Below, in pieces: positions 1-7,615 of a DNA stretch of 11,798 nucleotides. The notes below the pieces were generated by a model. That model was given only the letters and a program-made list of their open reading frames with translations. It did no database searches and was not told the origin of the DNA. The stretch spans positions 1 through 11,798 of the forward strand of contig JADFMC010000025.1 in assembly GCA_022564085.1 (NCBI GenBank), in the 5' to 3' direction. The stretch comes from Fidelibacterota bacterium. Lineage in GTDB: Bacteria > Fidelibacterota > Marinisomatia > SCGC-AAA003-L08 > TS1B11. The first letter of the stretch is position 1. Each line of letters starts with the position of its first letter. A program made the translations under genes and the position numbers.

Positions 1-257
1 CCTTTGCCCATCCGGGTCTCGGCCGGCTTCTGAGTGATAGCCTTGTCGGGAAAGATCCGGATCCACATGCGGCCGAATTTGCGGATCTTGCGGGTGATGG
101 CGACCCGGGCCGATTCAATCTGGCGGCTGGTGATCCAACCGTTCTCCATGGCCTTCAGCCCGAATGTGCCGAAAGCCACGTGATTCCCCCGGGTAGCCAT
201 CCCCCGACGGTGGCCCCGGTGCGGCTTGCGATATTTTACCTTCTTGGGCGCTAACAT
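1..257 (-). CDS. rplP: 50S ribosomal protein L16 (partial, 3' end outside window)
   Basis: L16 is a large-subunit protein that binds 23S rRNA near the A-site tRNA elbow and is needed for late 50S assembly. The reading frame opens with MLAPKKVKYRKPHRGHRRG, contains AFGTFGLKA, RQIESAR, RKFGRMWIRIFPDK and ends at the window edge within ETRMGK. This matches the first 85 residues of a protein that is usually about 136-140 residues, so roughly 50 C-terminal residues lie outside. The ATG at 257-255 is chosen because MLxPKR/K is the conserved L16 start and a Shine-Dalgarno GAGGA sits four bases upstream. Arg82 in RMGKG corresponds to the arginine that is hydroxylated in E. coli (known of the family; modification here unknown). 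It follows rpsC after six bases, the normal S10-operon position. Confidence 0.97.
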   Translation of the reverse strand, partial: MLAPKKVKYRKPHRGHRRGMATRGNHVAFGTFGLKAMENGWITSRQIESARVAITRKIRKFGRMWIRIFPDKAITQKPAETRMGK

Positions 258-260
258 GAT

Positions 261-265
261 TCCTC
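261..265 (-). promoter_or_regulatory. Shine-Dalgarno site of rplP overlapping the rpsC stop
   Basis: The minus strand reads TGAGGAATCATG: the TGA stop of rpsC shares bases with a GAGGA ribosome binding site four bases before the rplP ATG. This arrangement suggests that ribosomes ending rpsC re-initiate on rplP. Confidence 0.7.
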
Positions 266-908
266 AGCTGCGGGCGGACGATTTAATGGGGGCCTCGCCG
301 TTGCAGATCCAAACTTTTACACCGATCGTACCGTAGGTGGTTTTGGCTTCCACCACGGCATAATCGATGTCGGCCCGGATGGTATGCAGCGGTACCCGGC
401 CTTCGCGGAAGGTCTCGGTGCGGCTCATCTCCGACCCGCCCAGACGGCCCGACAAACAGATCCTGATCCCCTCAGCGCCCATTCGCATGGTAGCCTGGAT
501 CGATTTCTTGGCGGCCCGCCTGAATGAAATTTTCTTAAGTAACTGCTGCGCAATGCTCTCGCCCACCAGCCGCGCATCGAGTTCCGGCCGTTTCACTTCG
601 CTGACGTTGAGCTGCACCTCCTGCCCCAACAGCCGGCGAATCTCGCTGCGCAGACGCTCAACTTCCTCACCTCCCCGACCGATTACAATGCCCGGACGGC
701 TGGTATGAATTGTGAGTGTCACCTTTTTTGCAGTCCGGCTGATTTCAATCCGCGAGATACCGGCATTGGACAAACGATGGTTGATGTACCGCCTTAGAAT
801 GAAATCTTCATGAAGCTTTTCGGCGAAAGAGCCGGACTCAAACCAGGTGGACAACCACGGTTTATTGATCCCCAGCCGGAAACCGATCGGATGTGTTTTC
901 TGTCCCAA
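264..908 (-). CDS. rpsC: 30S ribosomal protein S3
   Basis: S3 binds 16S rRNA in the head of the small subunit and lines the mRNA entry channel, where it contributes to mRNA helicase activity. The 214-residue product starts MGQKTHPIGFRLG and carries a type-2 KH domain with the loop GRGG at residues 77-80. The C-terminal domain follows, with RRAAKK at about 130-135 (the basic cluster implicated in helicase function) and GRLGGSEMSRTE at 154-165. Length is within the family range (E. coli 233; shorter versions are common). The start codon is TTG at 908-906: it immediately precedes the universally conserved GQK-HP, and GGAG lies eight bases upstream inside the end of rplV. No suitable in-frame ATG preserves the N-terminus. 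It lies three bases after rplV and six before rplP. Confidence 0.97.
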   Translation of the reverse strand: MGQKTHPIGFRLGINKPWLSTWFESGSFAEKLHEDFILRRYINHRLSNAGISRIEISRTAKKVTLTIHTSRPGIVIGRGGEEVERLRSEIRRLLGQEVQLNVSEVKRPELDARLVGESIAQQLLKKISFRRAAKKSIQATMRMGAEGIRICLSGRLGGSEMSRTETFREGRVPLHTIRADIDYAVVEAKTTYGTIGVKVWICNGEAPIKSSARS

Positions 909-911
909 AAT

Positions 912-1277
912 TTACTCTCCGGCCTTCCCTGGGAAGTCCTTTTCGGCCACCACCAGTGTGAGGTGGCTGGTACGTTTCAAGATTCGATTGGCACGACCCA
1001 TGGCCCGGGCCCGCCAGCGCTTTAATGTGGCCCCACCATCCACTACAGCCAACTTGACATACAGGTTATCCACGTCAACTTCCTTGGCATCGGGGGCGTT
1101 CATCATATTGGCGATAGCCGAACGCAGCGTCTTTTCCACAAACACCGAGGCCTTGGTGGGCGAGAAATGCAGCACGTTCAAGGCCTTGTTCACATCCTCC
1201 CCCCTGACCATATGCAGTACCCGGTTTATCTTCCGGGGCGACTGATGCAGAAAACGCGCGCGGGCGATCTTTTCCAT
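912..1277 (-). CDS. rplV: 50S ribosomal protein L22
   Basis: L22 binds several 23S rRNA domains early in assembly and its long beta-hairpin lines the nascent-peptide exit tunnel. The 121-residue product shows the family N-terminus RARFLHQSPRKINRVLHMVRG and the segment AIANMMNAPDAKEVDVDNLYV. The hairpin occupies about residues 80-106, with GGATLKRWRARAMGRANRI and KRTSHLT. It is about 11 residues longer than the E. coli protein (110), through a short C-terminal tail. The ATG at 1277-1275 is two bases after the rpsS stop. An AAGG about ten bases upstream, in the rpsS tail, may act as a ribosome binding site. Confidence 0.97.
   Translation of the reverse strand: MEKIARARFLHQSPRKINRVLHMVRGEDVNKALNVLHFSPTKASVFVEKTLRSAIANMMNAPDAKEVDVDNLYVKLAVVDGGATLKRWRARAMGRANRILKRTSHLTLVVAEKDFPGKAGE
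917..920 (-). promoter_or_regulatory. Shine-Dalgarno site supporting the TTG start of rpsC
   Basis: The last two codons of rplV (GGA GAG) followed by TAA provide a GGAG core eight bases before the TTG of rpsC. It supports the non-AUG start, together with the conserved GQK-HP residues directly after it. Confidence 0.6.
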
Positions 1278-1279
1278 CG

Positions 1280-1552
1280 CTAGGCGCCCTTCTTCCGTTC
1301 TGGGTGGCCGCGAAAGATGCGGGTCGGCGAAAACTCGCCCAACTTGTGGCCCACCATGTTCTCGGAGATAAATACCGGGATAAATTTGTTGCCGTTATGG
1401 ACGGCAAATGTGTGGCCCACAAAATCCGGCGTGATAGTGGAGCGCCGGGCCCAGGTTTTGATCACCATCTTTTTCTTCGAACGGTTCAACGCTTCTATTT
1501 TCAGTACCAGATTCTCAGAAACATAGGGACCTTTTTTCACTGAACGCGGCAT
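1280..1552 (-). CDS. rpsS: 30S ribosomal protein S19
   Basis: S19 sits in the head of the 30S subunit with S13, contacts the A-site finger bridge and is near the P-site and A-site tRNAs. The 90-residue product opens MPRSVKKGPYV and contains the family signature TWARRSTITPDFVGHTFAVHNG at about residues 33-54, followed by VGHKLGEFSPTR. Length matches the family (E. coli 92). The ATG lies two bases after the rplB stop, with an AAGG inside the last codons of rplB as likely ribosome binding site. Confidence 0.98.
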   Translation of the reverse strand: MPRSVKKGPYVSENLVLKIEALNRSKKKMVIKTWARRSTITPDFVGHTFAVHNGNKFIPVFISENMVGHKLGEFSPTRIFRGHPERKKGA

Positions 1553-1554
1553 TT

Positions 1555-2382
1555 CTAAGACCTTCGCTTGATGATATAGCGGTCAGAGGGATGCTTTTTC
1601 TTCCTGGTTTTAAACCCCTTGGAAGGAATCCCGTTAGGCGAAACCGGCTGCCGTCCCCCCGACGAGCGCCCTTCCCCGCCACCCATGGGATGGTCCACCG
1701 GGTTCATGGCCACTCCCCGTACTTTGGGTCGGCGACCCATCCAGCGCGAGCGGCCCGCTTTGCCGATTTTAATGTTTTCGTGACTCTTATTGCCCACTTC
1801 TCCCACGGTAGCCATACAGGCCTCCGGAATCAACCGCACTTCGCCCGAGGGCAGTTTCAGAGTAACCATGCCGCCCTCCTTGGCCATGAGACGGGCCGCT
1901 GCTCCGGCGCTGCGGGCCAGTTGCCCGCCCTTACCGGGCTTCATCTCCACATTGTGCACCATCAACCCGGCCGGCACTTCCGACAACGGCATGGCATTGC
2001 CCGCCCGGAGCGGAGTCCGGCTACGGGAGGCGATGATCTCGTCCCCCACCTTCAGGCCGTCGGGCGCCAGAATGTAACGCTTATCGCCGTCAGGGTAAAA
2101 AATAAGGGCAATGCGGCACGAGCGGTTCGGGTCGTACTCGATAGTGCGCACTGTGCCTGCAATGTCGTACTTGTTGCGCTTAAAGTCGATGATCCGGTAA
2201 CGCCGCCGATGACCGCCCCCCCGATGGCGCATGGTGATGCGGCCATGGTTGTTGCGGCCGCCCGTTTTCCGTAAGGCCTCGGTAAGCGATTTCTCCGGAC
2301 TGTCGGTAGTCAGCTCCTCGAATGTGGATACCGACATAAAGCGCTGGCCGGGAGTTTGGGGTCTTATAAGCCGGGTAGGCAT
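1555..2382 (-). CDS. rplB: 50S ribosomal protein L2
   Basis: L2 is a primary 23S rRNA binder required for subunit association and for the peptidyltransferase centre. The 275-residue product contains SGGRNN-like GGRNNHGRIT (41-50), RHRGGGHRRRYRIIDFKRN (52-70), HNVEMKPGKGGQLARSAG (143-160) and AMNPVDHPMGGGEGR (225-239). His231 equals the His229 (mature numbering) linked to peptidyl transfer in E. coli. Two residues later this protein has Met where E. coli has His, a form I recall from Bacteroidetes-like lineages. Length equals the usual 273-280. The gene begins two bases after rplW and ends two bases before rpsS, so it is embedded in the S10 transcript. Confidence 0.98.
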   Translation of the reverse strand: MPTRLIRPQTPGQRFMSVSTFEELTTDSPEKSLTEALRKTGGRNNHGRITMRHRGGGHRRRYRIIDFKRNKYDIAGTVRTIEYDPNRSCRIALIFYPDGDKRYILAPDGLKVGDEIIASRSRTPLRAGNAMPLSEVPAGLMVHNVEMKPGKGGQLARSAGAAARLMAKEGGMVTLKLPSGEVRLIPEACMATVGEVGNKSHENIKIGKAGRSRWMGRRPKVRGVAMNPVDHPMGGGEGRSSGGRQPVSPNGIPSKGFKTRKKKHPSDRYIIKRRS

Positions 2383-2384
2383 GC

Positions 2385-2708
2385 TTAGCCGCCGCCCTCA
2401 ACCTCAAAGAAGTCGATCTTGTCGCCCTCTTTTAAGGTAACTATCGCCCGCTTCCAGTTTGAGCGCCGCCCCATGGTCCGCAGGGCCCGGCCATTGCTGC
2501 GCATGGTCATCCCCTTGGTCTTGCCCCGGCGGTTCTGGGTGGCTACCTTCTCCACGGTGACTTCGAATTTGGCCTCTACCGCCGCCTTGATCTCGTGCTT
2601 GTTGGCAGCGGGATGGACCACAAAGCCGTACTTCCGTTCCGATTCCTCCAGACGACTCATTTTCTCGGTGAGGATCGGTCTTTGGATGATATAAGTCTTC
2701 AGCGTCAT
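2385..2708 (-). CDS. rplW: 50S ribosomal protein L23
   Basis: L23 sits at the exit of the peptide tunnel and is the docking site for trigger factor and signal recognition particle. The 107-residue product contains RPILTEK (10-16), the conserved NKHEIKAAVEAKFEVTV segment (about 36-52) and the tunnel-facing loop with NRRGKTKGMTMRSNGRALRT (about 59-78). Its tail KRAIVTLKEGDKIDFFE is typical. Length is close to the family value of about 100. The ATG is one base after the rplD stop (TAATATG), so coupling to rplD is likely; there is no obvious Shine-Dalgarno sequence beyond a GAG. Confidence 0.97.
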   Translation of the reverse strand: MTLKTYIIQRPILTEKMSRLEESERKYGFVVHPAANKHEIKAAVEAKFEVTVEKVATQNRRGKTKGMTMRSNGRALRTMGRRSNWKRAIVTLKEGDKIDFFEVEGGG

Positions 2709-2709
2709 A

Positions 2710-3339
2710 TTATTTGCTCAAGGCCGCCTGCAACTGTTTGACGCCCTCCCGGTCTATCAACAGGTAGTCGCTGGACCACAGATCGTTAGTGGACACCTCC
2801 GCCGCTGCCTTGACCCGCACACCGGGCAAATTCCGGCTGGACAGCCACAGGTTGCGGTTGGGCTCACCGGCCAGGATCATTAACCGCCGGCCCTTTAGCC
2901 CCAGCGCCTCCAGGGCGGCGTGCATCTCACGGGTGCGGGGCGCTTCCAGGTCGAACTGCTCCACCACCACTATCCGCTTTTCCTGGGCCATAACCGACAA
3001 CATCGACCGGCGGGCCAAGGCCTTGACTTTGCGATTGATTCGCATCTGGTAGTCGCGCGGTTTAGGTCCGAAGGCCACCCCGCCTCCGGTCCGGATCGGA
3101 CTGCCGGCATCCCCCACACGGGCCCGGCCGGTGCCTTTCTGGCGGTGCAGCTTGACGCCGCTGCCGCGCACCTCGCCCCGGTTCTTGGTGGAGGCGTTCC
3201 CTTGGCGGCGGTTAGCCAACTCGACTCTCACGGCCGCGTGGATCGACGTCTGGTGAGGCTCGATCCCGAACACCTCCTTCTTCAAGTCAATCTGCTTGCC
3301 GGCCGGAGAACCGTCAAAATTGCGAATGTCGAGTTTCAT
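2710..3339 (-). CDS. rplD: 50S ribosomal protein L4
   Basis: L4 binds 23S rRNA domain I and extends a loop into the exit tunnel opposite L22; in E. coli it is also the S10-operon autoregulator. The 209-residue product has the extended loop at about residues 43-100, including RRQGNASTKNRGEV, KLHRQKGTGRARVG and SPIRTGGGVAFGPKPRDY. The C-terminal globular part carries SSRNLPGVRV. Length compares with 201 in E. coli. The ATG overlaps the rplC stop as ATGA, a classic coupling arrangement. Whether L4 regulates this operon is unknown: the E. coli-type leader has no room upstream of rpsJ here. Confidence 0.97.
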   Translation of the reverse strand: MKLDIRNFDGSPAGKQIDLKKEVFGIEPHQTSIHAAVRVELANRRQGNASTKNRGEVRGSGVKLHRQKGTGRARVGDAGSPIRTGGGVAFGPKPRDYQMRINRKVKALARRSMLSVMAQEKRIVVVEQFDLEAPRTREMHAALEALGLKGRRLMILAGEPNRNLWLSSRNLPGVRVKAAAEVSTNDLWSSDYLLIDREGVKQLQAALSK

Positions 3340-3953
3340 ACTTGCCTGGTCACGTACACTGTGCCGTTGGGGGGACCCGGTACGGCTCCCAACACTAAAA
3401 TCTGATTCGAATCGGGCAATATCTTAACCACTTTGAGGTTCCGCGCCGTGAAACGGGCAGCGCCGCTGTGGCCGGCCATTTTAAGTCCCGGAAACACCCG
3501 GGACGGATCGGAACTGGCGCCCACTGACCCCCCGGCCCGCAGTTGGTCCTTCTTGCCGTGGGAGGCCCGGCCGCCGTGGAACCCGTGGCGCTTCATCACC
3601 CCGGTAAAGCCCTTGCCCTTGGTGGTACCCACAACTTTCACCCGGTCCCCAACTTGAAAGATATCCACGGTGATCACGTCGCCTACCTGATGCTCGGCGT
3701 CGGTGCGGAATTCGCGCAGCACCCGGGCCGGATTGATTCCCGCCTTCTTGAAGTGGCCCATTAGCGGCCGGGACGTTTTGCTTTCTTTGCGCTCGCCAAA
3801 TGCTAACTGCACCGCCCGGTAGCCGTCGGTTTCGCCGGTTTTCACCTGGCAGACGATACAGGGGCCGGCAGTGATCACCGTCACCGGCAGATCGCGGCCG
3901 TGCTCATCAAAAATCCTGGTCATCCCAACTTTTGTGCCGATGATGGAGTCCAT
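3336..3953 (-). CDS. rplC: 50S ribosomal protein L3
   Basis: L3 is an early-binding 23S rRNA protein whose long internal extension approaches the peptidyltransferase centre. The product, 205 residues from the chosen ATG, begins MDSIIGTKVGMTRIFDEHG. It contains the conserved TTKGKGFTGVMKRHGFHGG at about 110-128 and the extension GGSVGASSDPSRVFPGLKMAGHSG (141-164). At the position where E. coli has the PrmB-methylated glutamine (MAGQ) there is His162. A TTG two codons upstream (3959-3957, overlapping the rpsJ stop as TTGA) is an alternative start giving 207 residues. I prefer ATG because it gives the shorter, more usual N-terminus, but the choice is not settled. The gene overlaps rplD by four bases at its 3' end. 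Confidence 0.95.
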   Translation of the reverse strand: MDSIIGTKVGMTRIFDEHGRDLPVTVITAGPCIVCQVKTGETDGYRAVQLAFGERKESKTSRPLMGHFKKAGINPARVLREFRTDAEHQVGDVITVDIFQVGDRVKVVGTTKGKGFTGVMKRHGFHGGRASHGKKDQLRAGGSVGASSDPSRVFPGLKMAGHSGAARFTARNLKVVKILPDSNQILVLGAVPGPPNGTVYVTRQV

Positions 3954-3955
3954 GA

Positions 3956-4264
3956 TCAAGCCCGGATCTCAACGTCGACGCCGGCGGGCAGGTCGAGCTT
4001 CATCAGCGCGTCCACCGTCTTGGTTGTGGAGTTATGGATATCGATGATCCGCTTGTGCACCTTGGTCTGAAACTGCTCCCGTGATTTCTTATCCACGTGC
4101 GGCGACCGGTTCACAGTATAAATAGTCCGCTGGGTAGGCAACGGTATGGGGCCGGAAACCAGGGCCCCGGTGTTCTTGGCCGTGCGCACGATCTTCTCGC
4201 TGGACTTGTCCAGCAGAATGTGGTCGTAAGCCTTCAGACTGATTCTAATCTTTTGACCGGCCAT
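3956..4264 (-). CDS. rpsJ: 30S ribosomal protein S10 / NusE
   Basis: S10 is a head protein of the 30S subunit and, as NusE, pairs with NusB in rRNA antitermination and links RNA polymerase to the ribosome through NusG. The 102-residue product begins MAGQKIRISLKAYDH and carries the long loop with GPIPLPTQRTIYTVNRSPHVDKKSREQF at about residues 38-65. It ends LPAGVDVEIRA. An ATG four codons upstream (4276) would add MGAK. The inner ATG at 4264-4262 fits the usual 102-103 residue length, and a G-rich stretch five bases upstream could act as ribosome binding site; the outer ATG has GAGG almost touching it. It follows tuf by only 22 bases, so str and S10 genes share a transcript here. Confidence 0.96.
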   Translation of the reverse strand: MAGQKIRISLKAYDHILLDKSSEKIVRTAKNTGALVSGPIPLPTQRTIYTVNRSPHVDKKSREQFQTKVHKRIIDIHNSTTKTVDALMKLDLPAGVDVEIRA

Positions 4265-4286
4265 TTTAGCCCCCATACCTCACGAT

Positions 4287-5477
4287 TTATTCCACCACCT
4301 GTGTAACGACGCCCGCGCCCACGGTATGGCCCCCTTCGCGGATGGCGAAGCGCAACTCCTGGTCCATGGCGATGGGCATTATGAGCTCCACGTCGATGTT
4401 CACGTTATCGCCGGGCATCACCATCTCCACCCCCGCGGGCAACTGCACCGAACCGGTCACGTCGGTGGTACGGAAATAAAACTGGGGACGGTAGCCGTTG
4501 AAAAACGGCGTGTGACGGCCGCCCTCCTCCTTCTTGAGCACATATACTTCGGCCTTAAACTTGGTGTGCGGCGTGATGGAACCGGGCTTGGCAGCCACCA
4601 TCCCCCGGCGCAGAAATTCCTTGTCCACCCCTCGCAGCAATAGCCCCACATTGTCGCCCGCCTCGCCCGAATCGAGCAACTTGCGGAACATCTCCACACC
4701 GGTAACCACCGTCTTCTCATCGGCCCCCAGACCCACCAATTCCACCTCGTCGCCCACCTTGATCACACCCTGCTCGATGCGCCCCGTGCCCACCGTGCCG
4801 CGGCCGGTGATGGAGAATACGTCCTCCACCGGCATCAAAAACGGCTTGTCGATGGCCCGCTTGGGTATCGGGATGAAATTGTCCACGGCATCGAGCAACT
4901 GGGTAATGCACTCCACGTCCGGACCGGTGCCGTCGCTGTTGAGTGCTTTTAAGGCCGAGCCCCGGATGATGGGGGTGTCGTCGCCGGGAAAATCGTACTC
5001 GTTGAGCAGGTCGCGCAACTCCACCTCGACCAGCTCCAACAACTCCTCGTCGTCCACCTGGTCGACCTTGTTCATAAACACCACCATGGAGGGCACGTTC
5101 ACCTGGCGGGCCAGCAGCACGTGCTCACGGGTCTGGGGCATGGGGCCGTCGGCGGCGCTCACCACCAGGATCGCCCCGTCCATCTGGGCCGCGCCGGTGA
5201 TCATATTTTTGATGTAGTCCGCATGTCCGGGGCAGTCCACATGGGCATAGTGCCGCTTGTCGGTCTCATACTCCACGTGCGCCGTCTGGATGGTGATGCC
5301 CCGCTCGCGCTCCTCAGGGGCGTTGTCGATGTCGTCGAACGACATGCTCTGGGCCAGGCCGCGCTGGCTCAGGACGTGCGTGATGGCCGCCGTCAAGGTG
5401 GTCTTGCCGTGGTCCACGTGACCGATGGTGCCCACGTTCACGTGCGGCTTGTTGCGGATATATTTTTCCTTCGCCAT
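4287..5477 (-). CDS. tuf: Elongation factor Tu
   Basis: EF-Tu is the GTPase that delivers aminoacyl-tRNA to the ribosomal A site. The 396-residue product shows all G motifs: GHVDHGKT (19-26), switch I ERERGITI (57-64), DCPGH (81-85) with the catalytic His85, NKVD (136-139) and SALK (174-177). Domain 2 begins near residue 211 with the GRGTVGTGRIE segment (226-236), and domain 3 carries the GGRHTPFFNGYRPQFYFRTTDVTG tRNA-binding region. Length is typical (about 394-400). The start is ATG with a purine-rich AGGAAAGGG about 11 bases upstream, so the ribosome binding site is distant. It lies 25 bases after fusA and 22 before rpsJ. The ARQVNVP segment resembles FCB-group EF-Tu. Only one copy is visible; a second elsewhere cannot be excluded. 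Confidence 0.99.
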   Translation of the reverse strand: MAKEKYIRNKPHVNVGTIGHVDHGKTTLTAAITHVLSQRGLAQSMSFDDIDNAPEERERGITIQTAHVEYETDKRHYAHVDCPGHADYIKNMITGAAQMDGAILVVSAADGPMPQTREHVLLARQVNVPSMVVFMNKVDQVDDEELLELVEVELRDLLNEYDFPGDDTPIIRGSALKALNSDGTGPDVECITQLLDAVDNFIPIPKRAIDKPFLMPVEDVFSITGRGTVGTGRIEQGVIKVGDEVELVGLGADEKTVVTGVEMFRKLLDSGEAGDNVGLLLRGVDKEFLRRGMVAAKPGSITPHTKFKAEVYVLKKEEGGRHTPFFNGYRPQFYFRTTDVTGSVQLPAGVEMVMPGDNVNIDVELIMPIAMDQELRFAIREGGHTVGAGVVTQVVE

Positions 5478-5502
5478 GTGTGGTAAAGCCCTTTCCTAAA
5501 AA

Positions 5503-7587
5503 CTATGCTTCAATTTTGCCGTGCACCCGTTCCATGATCCGTTCTTTCACTGAGGCCGGCACAGCCGCGTGGTGAGAAAACTGCATGGTGAATATGGCCC
5601 GTCCCTGCGTCAGGGAACGCAGGTCGGTGGCATAGCCGAACATCTCCGATAGGGGGATCTCGGCATTGACTACCTGGGCGTCCTTGCGTTTCTCCATCCC
5701 TTTAATGTGCCCTCGACGGCTGGTCAGATCGCCCATGACATCGCCCAGGTAGTCCTCGGCCACGACCACCTCCACCGCCATCATCGGCTCCATCAGCACT
5801 GGATCAGCCCGCCGGACCGCCTCTTTGACCGCCATTGATCCGGCCACCCGGAAGGCGATCTCCGATGAGTCAACATCGTGATACGAGCCATCATAAAGTT
5901 CCACCACCACATCTTCCATCGGGTACCCCGCCAAGATACCATTCTTCAAAGCCTCTTGAATGCCGTTATCCACAGCGCTGATGTATTCCCGGGGAATCAC
6001 ACCGCCTTTGATCTTTTCGATGAAAAGATAGCCCTCACCCGGTTCATTGGGCCGCACCCTCACATTGCAATGGCCGTACTGGCCGTGCCCACCCGACTGG
6101 CGCACGAACCGTCCCTCGCCTTGGGCCTCGCTGGTTATGCTCTCTTTATAGGCCACCTGGGGTGCGCCGGTCTTGGCGTGGACATTGAATTCCCGCTTGA
6201 GCCGCTCCACCAGAATTTCCAGGTGTAACTCCCCCATACCGGCGATAATAGTCTGACCGGTTTCCTCGTCGTTGTGTACCTTGAAAGTGGGATCTTCCTC
6301 CGCCAACTTAGCCAGGCCCACACCCATGGCATCACTATCGGCTTTTGAGGCCGGTTCAACCGCGACGTGGATCACCGGCGTGGGGAAATCCATTTTTTCA
6401 AGCAAGATCGGCGACTTAATGTCGGCCAGTGTATCGCCGGTGCGGGTATTTTTTAGGCCTACCATGGCGGCGATCTCTCCGGCGCTAACCTGCTTGCGCT
6501 CCTCGCGCTTGTCGGCGTGCATCAGCATCAGGCGCCCCACGCGTTCTTTCTTGCCGGTATTCACATTCAGCACAAAATCACCGGTCTTGACCTGGCCTGA
6601 GTAGACCCGGAAAAATGTCAGCCGGCCAACATAAGGATCGGTCATAATTTTGAATGCCAGGGCCGCGAAGGGGGCATCGTCGCTCGGTTCCCGGGTGATT
6701 ACGTCGCGGCCGTTGGCGTCAAAGCCCTCCACGGGGCCCACGTCTAAGGGCGAAGGCAGGTAGTCCACCACCGCGTCCAACAGCCGCTGGATGCCCTTGT
6801 TCTTGAATGCGGATCCGCACAGGGTGGGGATCATGGAACCGTCGATGCAGGCCTGCCGGATGGCCACCCGGATTTCGTCGCCGGTCAGGGTCTGCCCATC
6901 AAGATATTTTTCCATCAAGGTCTCATCGTAGTTGGCGATTTCCTCCAGCAGGTGCAGGCGCCATTTCTGAACGTCCTCCTCCATGTCAGAGGGTATTTCG
7001 CCGTACTCGAAGTGGACTCCGTGCTCATCCACGTAGAGGATGGCCCGCATGCTCACCAGATCGATAAGACCGGTGAACAGGTCCCCTGCGCCGATAGGCA
7101 GCACAATGGGTACCGGATTGGTTCCCAGGCGCTTCTTGATCATCTCCCGGACGTGGTAGAAATCAGCGCCTACCCGGTCCATTTTGTTGACAAAAGCGAT
7201 CCGGGGCACGCCGTATTTATCGGCCTGGCGCCAGACCGTCTCCGACTGCGGCTCCACACCGCCCACGGCACAAAAAACCGCGATGGCCCCATCTAGGACC
7301 CGCAGGGAGCGCTCCACCTCCATAGTGAAATCAACGTGCCCGGGGGTATCGATAATATTAATGCGGGTGTCACCCCAGAAAGTCGTGGTGGCGGCGGAGG
7401 TGATGGTAATCCCCCGCTCCTTCTCCTGTGCCATCCAGTCCATGGTTGCAGCGCCGTCGTGGACTTCACCCAGCCGATGAACCCGGCCGGTGTAGAACAG
7501 GATCCGCTCGGTCGTAGTGGTTTTACCGGCATCAATGTGGGCCATTATGCCGATGTTGCGAACATTCTTTAGGGCTGTATTTTCCAC
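5503..7587 (-). CDS. fusA: Elongation factor G
   Basis: EF-G is the GTPase that drives translocation of tRNA and mRNA and, with ribosome recycling factor, splits post-termination ribosomes. The 694-residue product has the G motifs AHIDAGKTTT (16-25), ERGITI (57-62), DTPGH (80-84), NKMD (134-137) and GSAFKN in the 260s. The domain IV signature RQSGGHGQYGH follows, then GSYHDVDSSE and the domain V region FGYATDLRSLTQGRA. Length is normal (E. coli 704). The start is GTG at 7587-7585, giving MENTALKNVRNIGIMAHIDAGKT; no clear Shine-Dalgarno precedes it. It begins 28 bases after rpsG. It looks like a canonical housekeeping EF-G rather than a divergent paralogue, given its str-operon position and intact motifs. 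Confidence 0.98.
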   Translation of the reverse strand: MENTALKNVRNIGIMAHIDAGKTTTTERILFYTGRVHRLGEVHDGAATMDWMAQEKERGITITSAATTTFWGDTRINIIDTPGHVDFTMEVERSLRVLDGAIAVFCAVGGVEPQSETVWRQADKYGVPRIAFVNKMDRVGADFYHVREMIKKRLGTNPVPIVLPIGAGDLFTGLIDLVSMRAILYVDEHGVHFEYGEIPSDMEEDVQKWRLHLLEEIANYDETLMEKYLDGQTLTGDEIRVAIRQACIDGSMIPTLCGSAFKNKGIQRLLDAVVDYLPSPLDVGPVEGFDANGRDVITREPSDDAPFAALAFKIMTDPYVGRLTFFRVYSGQVKTGDFVLNVNTGKKERVGRLMLMHADKREERKQVSAGEIAAMVGLKNTRTGDTLADIKSPILLEKMDFPTPVIHVAVEPASKADSDAMGVGLAKLAEEDPTFKVHNDEETGQTIIAGMGELHLEILVERLKREFNVHAKTGAPQVAYKESITSEAQGEGRFVRQSGGHGQYGHCNVRVRPNEPGEGYLFIEKIKGGVIPREYISAVDNGIQEALKNGILAGYPMEDVVVELYDGSYHDVDSSEIAFRVAGSMAVKEAVRRADPVLMEPMMAVEVVVAEDYLGDVMGDLTSRRGHIKGMEKRKDAQVVNAEIPLSEMFGYATDLRSLTQGRAIFTMQFSHHAAVPASVKERIMERVHGKIEA

Positions 7588-7615
7588 TGGTCAACTGGAT
7601 ATCGTTCTGGCGTGA

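Noticed and set aside
1591..2274. A 227-codon plus-strand open frame opposite rplB
   Set aside because: It is fully antisense to L2, a certain gene, and its translation is rich in Pro, Arg, His and Ala with no recognisable domain. GC-rich codon use in the real gene explains the absence of stops.
2920..3405. A 161-codon plus-strand open frame across the rplC-rplD junction
   Set aside because: It is antisense to L4 and the end of L3, its composition is that of a shadow frame, and it has no recognisable motif.
4265..4276. Upstream ATG for rpsJ adding MGAK
   Set aside because: GAGG almost touches this ATG, giving poor spacing. The inner ATG restores the standard S10 length, so the inner start is preferred, though not proven.
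4534..5217. A 227-codon plus-strand open frame opposite tuf
   Set aside because: It is fully antisense to EF-Tu and low in complexity (Ser, Thr and Pro rich). It mirrors strongly biased codons of a highly expressed gene and has no independent support.
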